Shown here in pieces: positions 57,851-64,000 of a stretch of 64,000 bases of DNA. The stretch is taken from contig JACSVZ010000039.1 of NCBI GenBank assembly GCA_014706295.1, forward strand, positions 372,001 through 436,000. The letters are read 5' to 3'. The position numbers were made by a program, and so were the translations under genes. The stretch is from Lycocorax pyrrhopterus obiensis. Its lineage: Eukaryota; Chordata; Aves; Passeriformes; Paradisaeidae. The notes below the pieces were generated by a model. The model saw only the letters and a list, made by a program, of their open reading frames with translations. It was not told where the DNA came from and made no database searches. The first letter of the stretch is position 1, and the number at the start of each line of letters is the position of its first letter.

Positions 57851-60800
57851 TGGGGGATGAAAATATTTGTCCTTTGTCAGGCTGTAGCTTTTAGAGTTGT
57901 ATATATTGACTTACAAAAGTAGTAAATGTTTAGACTGATTTCTACAATAAGGTAGCTCTGTTCAGCAAGGTCTAGAGGCACTTTTAAAATTAGGAGCTGT
58001 AAAGAGCACTCTGCTTAGCGTTGTGTGCAATAGGAATTGAAGAGAGAACAGATTTTTTACTGTTAAAAGAACATAAGCAGACGATGAATGATGCTGAAAT
58101 AATACTGGCACCATCTTAGCATGCTGGTTTGTTGACTAAAGGTTATTTCATAAGTGGAAGTGTGAACCTGGAAGTCATTGTCAAAACAATGTACCACTCA
58201 ATCATGGTTATGTCTTAGACATAATGCACAAAAGCAGTGAATTCAATTCCATGTTGGCCTGCTCTCTCTACTGTACCCTAAGCTTTCTTCCCTCACCTAA
58301 AGGAGTGGATTTTGAAGCATGTAATGCTTATCTCTTTGTGTCTGTAGGTAGGTGGTAATAGCTATTTTAGACAAGCTTCTGGTGCCAACCAAACAAACAT
58401 AAAAGCTGCCGTGTGAAGAACTTCTGAAAACCTCTGATATGGTGGCTCAGATGAGTATTTCCCATACTCCTCTCATCTTCTAGTTACAACTGGTTATTTT
58501 TAAGTTAATAGATTCAGGACTACTGAAAAGAAGTTAAATTAGTCTACCAGAAAAAGTTTGTAGAAAAGCCAGTCTGGCTCCAAGTCTTCACAGAATTTCT
58601 CTGAGCACAGAGCAAATAGTATGTTTTCCACTCCAGTTCTTTGTGTGAAAAGAAAAAGGGGATCTTTTTCCATATCCTTTCTTCTCATCCTTTGCCTTCT
58701 CTTGCAGCAGCACACACAGGCTGTCTCCTGGACACCAGCAAATGCATGGCTGAAAGCTCCCTTTGGCAGAGAGTTTGGCTATACCCAGGATTAAAGGAAA
58801 CATATAATTTTGAAGAAAGAATATTTCTAAGCTGGGACCTAGGCAGAATGTAGAAGTCTGAAGCAAACCTGAAAAAAGCTTAGATATGAGCTTGGTTCTG
58901 GACATGTATAACCCCCCTAGCAATACACCTGGGAATAGCAACCAGTGTCCCAAACTTTCTGCTTTCAACCAAGAGCCCTAATTTCCAGGCTACCACAGCC
59001 GCACCCTTCAGGCAGCCTCTCCTTGCACATCACCATCAAGTCAATGTTGCTTTCAACACACTGGCATTCAATAGGAAAAACCAGGAATTCCCCAATGACT
59101 TAGCCATGGTGGTGACCATGTATTTCTGGAGAGATATATTTGAACTACTGCAGGTGGAGAGGAGCCACAGACTGTAAATACTTGAGCTTTCACTATAAAT
59201 GTACTATAGTAAAGGTAACTACTGCTGTTTTAGAGAAAGAAAGCACAGTTTTCAGCCATCTGAAAATTAGTGCTAAGTGGTCTTCAGTCCTGAGTGAAAA
59301 ATTCATGTTGCCTGTACTCTTTCCTTCCCCATAGGAAAGGGACAGTCCATGCTTAACAGCTTTAACAGATCCCTCCACACCTTGCTGGTGTCTTGAAATG
59401 ACCGAGAGCCCTCCCTAGGCCCTGCAGAGTGCCATGAGGGTGTTGTCCTCCTTTCTATGATATCTTCACTTCTCAAAGCAGTCCTACTTTGGCCAGGGGA
59501 CCTGTAGTGAAGAAGTGAGGTGTGGTTGTAGAACCAGTGTGTCTGCAGCACCTTGCTCCCAGCACAGCTCGACTTGTAGCTGCTTTTGGGCACAAAGTCA
59601 TCACAGCCTTCAGGATCACAGAGTCAATTTCCACCTGTTCTCCCTCCTCTTGAGGACCACAATATCTCACCACAACAAGAGAGGAGGGAACACTTGGAGT
59701 TTGGGACTTGGAACAAAGGCAGACAGAAAAAGACTGGCCCCAAAGACGCTAACTTGTAGAGAACTGGAGTGCAGACTGCCAATTTTAGGCTCTCTTTGGA
59801 AGGGGAGGGGAAATCAACCAGGCTGACATGTCTAATTTGCAGACCTACTCTGGCTCCATCACTTTCTGAGACTTCTCAGCATGTTACTCTTCGTGAATCT
59901 TGGAGATACTCCAGGAGTATTGTTGATAGTGAATGAACTGCACTTTATTGAGCATGCATTTCTTGTTGTTGTTTTCCCAATTAATGATATATTCATAGAC
60001 TGCAAGAGGCATGGTTGACTTCAGAGAAGGAAGGCAGAGGTGGTTGAAATGCTGGAGGTAGAAAATTGACTGAGTTGGAAGTGTAATTCTGGATTAGTTT
60101 TTGAAAATATTAGGTCATGTGTGTGAATGCTTATGAAACTTCCTATTTACACTACAAAAGTCTCTGAGAAGTATGGAAAAGGCATTAACAAACTCTGCCA
60201 GCCCTTTGAAAATTTTAAGGAAGGGATAACAAGATTTTAGTGCTTCCATTTCTTTGGCAAAGTTTAGGCAAGATGCAAACTATTGTTATAAATATCTCTG
60301 GTATGAAAGAACCCAACATACCTTACAGGTTTCCAGGTCAGTGGTGGATAAACACATATATAACTCCTAAAGAGCAAAATAAACAACATCTTTAAAGTAG
60401 TGATGAACTAATAAGTTGCTAACAGTGACAAAATGAGCATGTGACTTTGCTAGTTTGCAAATTCCTAAATAATACTCAATAATTCTGCTTCAAGGTACAT
60501 GCCCCTCACCAATAACATTATCTATAAAAAGTGACACGGTGTAAATTGTATCCCTCTCACAATGTCGACTGCTTAATTGTCTGTATCCATTGTGATAAGT
60601 GCTGCCCTGTCAGCATGCTAAGTAATTGAAAATTGTTGCGTGGTGGAAGATCAATACAACCTTAACAAGAAACAAATATGATAGAGTACTGAAAGCAAGA
60701 AAATAACCAAATTTAGCAATTGTGATTATTTCCTGAAGATACAGGAATTGGCTGGTGTTTCATGGGTCAACCAATGAGTTTTCATATGTTCATATTTTGA

Positions 60801-63137
60801 AAATACTATTTCTTCTGGCAGGACCAGATTGGAGAGATAGGTGAAGCTGTTGAATTTTTTACTTGAAAGCCCTCTATTGTCTATTTTTAATTAAAATAGC
60901 TAATGGTCTGTATTGATTCCTTAAATGTGCTATCCTAGATAAATCATTTGTACTTATCCATAGTTATTTATGTTTAAGCATTTTAGGGCTTCACTAAATG
61001 CTTTCACAGAGAATATTTGGTGAAACGAGATCAGCAGAAGTATAATAAATTACTTACCTGCTCTGAATATTTTTAATATTTGTACATTCAAATACACAGA
61101 GATGAGCCTTTCAGTATTTTTACTTGCAAAACAGTGAAGGCACCACCGTTCAGTCAACATACTTCTTCTCAGAACTCAGACTTGCATAAGACAATGTAAA
61201 ATCAAAATTAAGCTCTTAAGGTAAATTTATGCCACTATGTCCCCTAGGTTTTGAACTTTATTGCAGATTCACCATATTATGAGTTTAAAGGAACATTAAA
61301 CATTGATTATATATATACATGTATATATATATAATTTTTTTTAAAATTTGCCAAGGATTTACGCTATCTCAGAAACATCATAACCTTGTGTGAGGCACTC
61401 ACATAGCAGCCAGCAACTACATTTCTTGGTGAGTAAAGGCCGAGGATTTAAAAGGCATTCTGCCTCTCTGGAATTAAAAAGAGGTACTGAAACACATATG
61501 CAGGGAAGGTATGATGGCAAACCAGAGCTCACTTTTACGTTACATGCAAATTTCTTGTCTTATTTAATTCCAAGATACTTAAAAGTCATGTAAATTGTAT
61601 TATAGCAAATATATTTAGAGAAAATACAAAAGCAAGCCCTTCCAAATATTATTATATATATTGTTTTCAAAAAGGTTTATTATATTGGTTTAGCAGTCCT
61701 GTGGAGGTCTTTATGTTTAGTTTTGTTTCCCTTTGAGAACACTCAAACCAGTTAATATATTATATGATCATTTTCACAGAGATAATTAAAATAATTTGGT
61801 TTGCCAAAGACAACACAAGATACCATACCAAATTCAATATGTGATTATTAAAACAGTTCACGGAAAGAAGTCAGATATATAGCTAATATTTTTTCTCCAT
61901 AGCAATCATTAAATGGCATCTATTTCTTCCTAATCCAATAGGAAAGACTAGACTCTTAATTTAAATTTCCAGTTCTTACAGTTATTGGTATGTACAAAAT
62001 CCATGTTTCTCATGTCAAAACAAGCCATCCATCTTTCCAATAGCAAAAACAAATTAAAGACAACATATTTACAAAGACCACCGAAAGGATTTATTCTGGC
62101 TGAGCTTTTTGTTTTAAATTGTCTTCCTGAAGACACAATGGAAAATAAAATTAGGAAAGTTAGCATAAATAGACTTGAAAAACAATTGGTCTATGACTAT
62201 TCGTATCTATCTCAGATTAAATCAATAGAATCAGAGCAGAGATAAATTGTCCATGTCTACCTCTGTCTGGCGCAGATATCGCAGAACCTAATCCTGCCTT
62301 TATCTGAGTCTAAAACATCTCTTAGACTAGCTTTTATCTCCTAGGCCAAAAAAGAACTAGAGAAACCCAAGTTTCTCTAAAGTGACTGTAAAGAACTGGT
62401 TGTTATGGGCAAACACTACAGTATTATGGTGATGATTTAAAGCAATTGTAGAAGTGTGGCAATTCCTCTTCATTAGTCAGGGAACCATGCTTCCATATTT
62501 CACAGAGTAACAGGGCAGAATTATGTAGTACAAAGGAAGAAAAAGCCTGCTCTTATATGTCTTCATTGAAATCATACTGACATTTGTTTAGGTTGTTGTA
62601 GAGCCAGAGCCAGACAGAGTCTTCCACCTGCAGCTGAAGCAGGCCTCGGGGTGGGAGAGGAGATGAACTCAGAGCTCAGATCTCTGCCTCTTCTGCCATG
62701 CAGCACGGACTCCCTGGGGTGGGTGACTTAACTATTTGTCCCATGTGAAATTCCTGGCCACACTGTGCATTAGCCAGCAAGTCCTCACCCATGCTGATCT
62801 GTTTTGGCCTTGCTCCAGGATGCACTGTGAGCATGGCAGGCACATGTCATGGGTTTGCTGCTGTGGCATGACTGCATTTTCAGCTGCCACCAGCAGTACA
62901 GTCTAGCACAGAACTTTGTGAAGCTCGAGACTTCATTGGAGGCTAAATCTACAGTGAAGAAACAAGGAGGAAGTACAGTATAAAGGGGGGAGGAAGGAAG
63001 AATATGGGTCTGGAAACATGCCTCCATCCATGAAGGTGTAGTTGTACAATCAACATAAAGCAGCAGGAGTTAGCTTCTTGGGAAACTGTTAGGTTGTACT
63101 CCTCACATTTATATACAGTCAGATTTTTGTAATACAG
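57851..63137. other. Unannotated intergenic/intronic stretch
   Basis: No supportable gene in 5.3 kb. A (TA)n palindrome at 61308-61333. GC-richer patches at 59330-59830 and 62580-63050 carry only short unrelated open frames. A non-repetitive AT-rich segment at 60490-60720 with several TAATTG cores is noted as a possible conserved element. Confidence 0.45.
61308..61333. repeat. (TA)n microsatellite, palindromic
   Basis: Alternating TA broken only by a central ACATGT, making an almost perfect self-complementary 26-bp tract able to form a cruciform. Confidence 0.93.
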
Positions 63138-63714
63138 TGTAGTGGTTTGACCTTAACTGGGTGCCATCTACCCAAAAAGCCACTCTATCCCTCCTCTTCC
63201 CAGTGGGACAGGGCAGAGAATAAGATGGAAAACAACTAGTAGGTTGAGATAAGGCAGCTTACTAAAGCAAAAGAAAAAAGCAAAATTTGCACGCACATAA
63301 GCAAAAGGAAAAAAAATTAATCTCTACTTCCCATCAGTGAGAAATGTTCAGACACACCCCAGGAAGCAGGGCCTCAGCACATGGAGCTGTTGGTCTGGAA
63401 GACAAACATCGTAGAATAATGAATGTCCCCCCATTCCTCCTCTCTTCCTTTTCCTTTATATCTGAGCTAATGTCATATGGTATGGAATATCCCTTTGGTT
63501 AATTTGGGTGAGCTGGCCTGGCTGTGTCCCCTCTCAGAATCTTGCCTACTCCCAGCCCCTTGATGGGGGTAAGGAATGTTAGAGGGAGAGCACTGCTCAG
63601 GAGCAGCCAAAACACTGGTGTGTTATCAACATCCTTCCAGCTACCAGAGCAAAGCACAGCATTGTGAGGGCTGCTAAGGCAAAAATGAACTCTGTCTCAG
63701 TCAGACCCAACACA
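63138..63714 (+). mobile_element. Endogenous retrovirus LTR, type B, copy 2
   Basis: Begins TGTAGTGGTTTGACCTTAAC and ends CAGACCCAACACA, about 577 bp. It shares with 15369-15943 the CATATGGTATGGAATATCCC block (63474-63493), TTTGGTTAATTTGGGTGAGC, GGCTGTGTCCCCTC, GAGCACTGCTCAG and the pre-terminal AAAATGAACTCT segment. The A-rich 5' third is more diverged. No clear target-site duplication and no retroviral gene next to it. It is followed within 10 bp by an antisense CR1. Confidence 0.82.
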
Positions 63715-63720
63715 TATATT

Positions 63721-64000
63721 CACAGAATCACAGAATATGCTGAGTTGGAAGGGACGAACAAAAATCATTGAGTCCAACTCCTTGCCCTGCACAGAACCAT
63801 CTCCAAGAGTCACACCATGTGCCTGAGAGCATTGTCCAAACAATTCTTGAACTCTGTCAGGCTTGGGGCTGTGACCACTGCCCTGGGGAGCCTGTTCCAG
63901 TGCCCAACCACCCTCTGGGTAAAGAACCTTTTCCTGATATCCAACCTAAACCTCCCCTGACACAACTTCAGGCCATTCCCTTAGGTCCTGTCACTGGTCA
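63721..64000 (-). mobile_element. CR1 LINE 3' UTR fragment (antisense), runs off the window
   Basis: Antisense CR1 starting CACAGAATCACAGAATATGC, with GAGTTGGAAGGGACGAAC, AGAACCATCTCCAAGAGTCA, GTGACCACTGCCCTGGGGAG and CAACCACCCTCTGGGTAAAG. It is the inverted counterpart of the last 280 bp of 54121-54639. It continues beyond the right edge of the window. Confidence 0.92.

Noticed and set aside
62690..62760. GGGTGGGTGACTTAACTATT resembling a MIR core
   Set aside because: Only one short block fits; not enough for a repeat call.
1..64000. Prokaryotic-type systems, CRISPR arrays, phage or plasmid genes
   Set aside because: No direct-repeat arrays with spacers, no operon-like coding and pervasive vertebrate retroelements; the window is plainly eukaryotic.

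Overview
This is vertebrate, almost certainly bird, nuclear DNA. It is AT-rich, free of operons and RBS-led genes, and sprinkled with CR1 non-LTR retrotransposon fragments whose 3' ends carry the bird-type ATTCTRTGATT repeats. It also holds several avian endogenous-retrovirus LTRs. I cannot support any intact host protein-coding gene, so the window reads as an intergenic or deep intronic gene-poor stretch shaped by retroelements.

Layout. Five copies of one GC-rich, minisatellite-containing LTR family ('type A', about 1.0-1.15 kb, one cut down to 0.6 kb) lie at 494-1511, 13607-14680, 25351-25967, 31191-32325 and 46694-47837; the first is inverted relative to the other four. Two copies of a second LTR family ('type B', about 575 bp) lie at 15369-15943 and 63138-63714, and a third LTR type with a clear TATA box and AATAAA is near 35095-35775. 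CR1 pieces in sense orientation are at 11150-12216, 19820-20605, 29577-29893, 42232-42920, 51035-51768 and 54121-54639. Antisense CR1 pieces are at 19701-19805, 27197-27325, 56782-56947, 57719-57850 and 63721-64000 (running off the window).

The most informative object is a complete miniature LTR retroelement at 39883-40948. It has two about 262-bp LTRs that are nearly identical and a tRNA-Trp-type primer binding site as in avian sarcoma/leukosis-type retroviruses. A polypurine tract and a perfect 6-bp target-site duplication are present, but only about 540 bp of internal sequence and no gag, pol or env. It appears recent and non-autonomous.

Other points worth a look: a CR1 copy in which the ORF1 esterase region is joined directly to the 3' UTR; a possible retrocopy ending in a 24-nt poly(A) on the minus strand near 5.2 kb; an open frame shared by several type A LTR copies; an unexplained GC-rich block of minus-strand open frames near 18 kb; and a few AT-rich, homeodomain-motif-rich stretches that could be conserved non-coding elements. 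No RNA gene, CRISPR array, CpG island or known biological system beyond retroelements was found.
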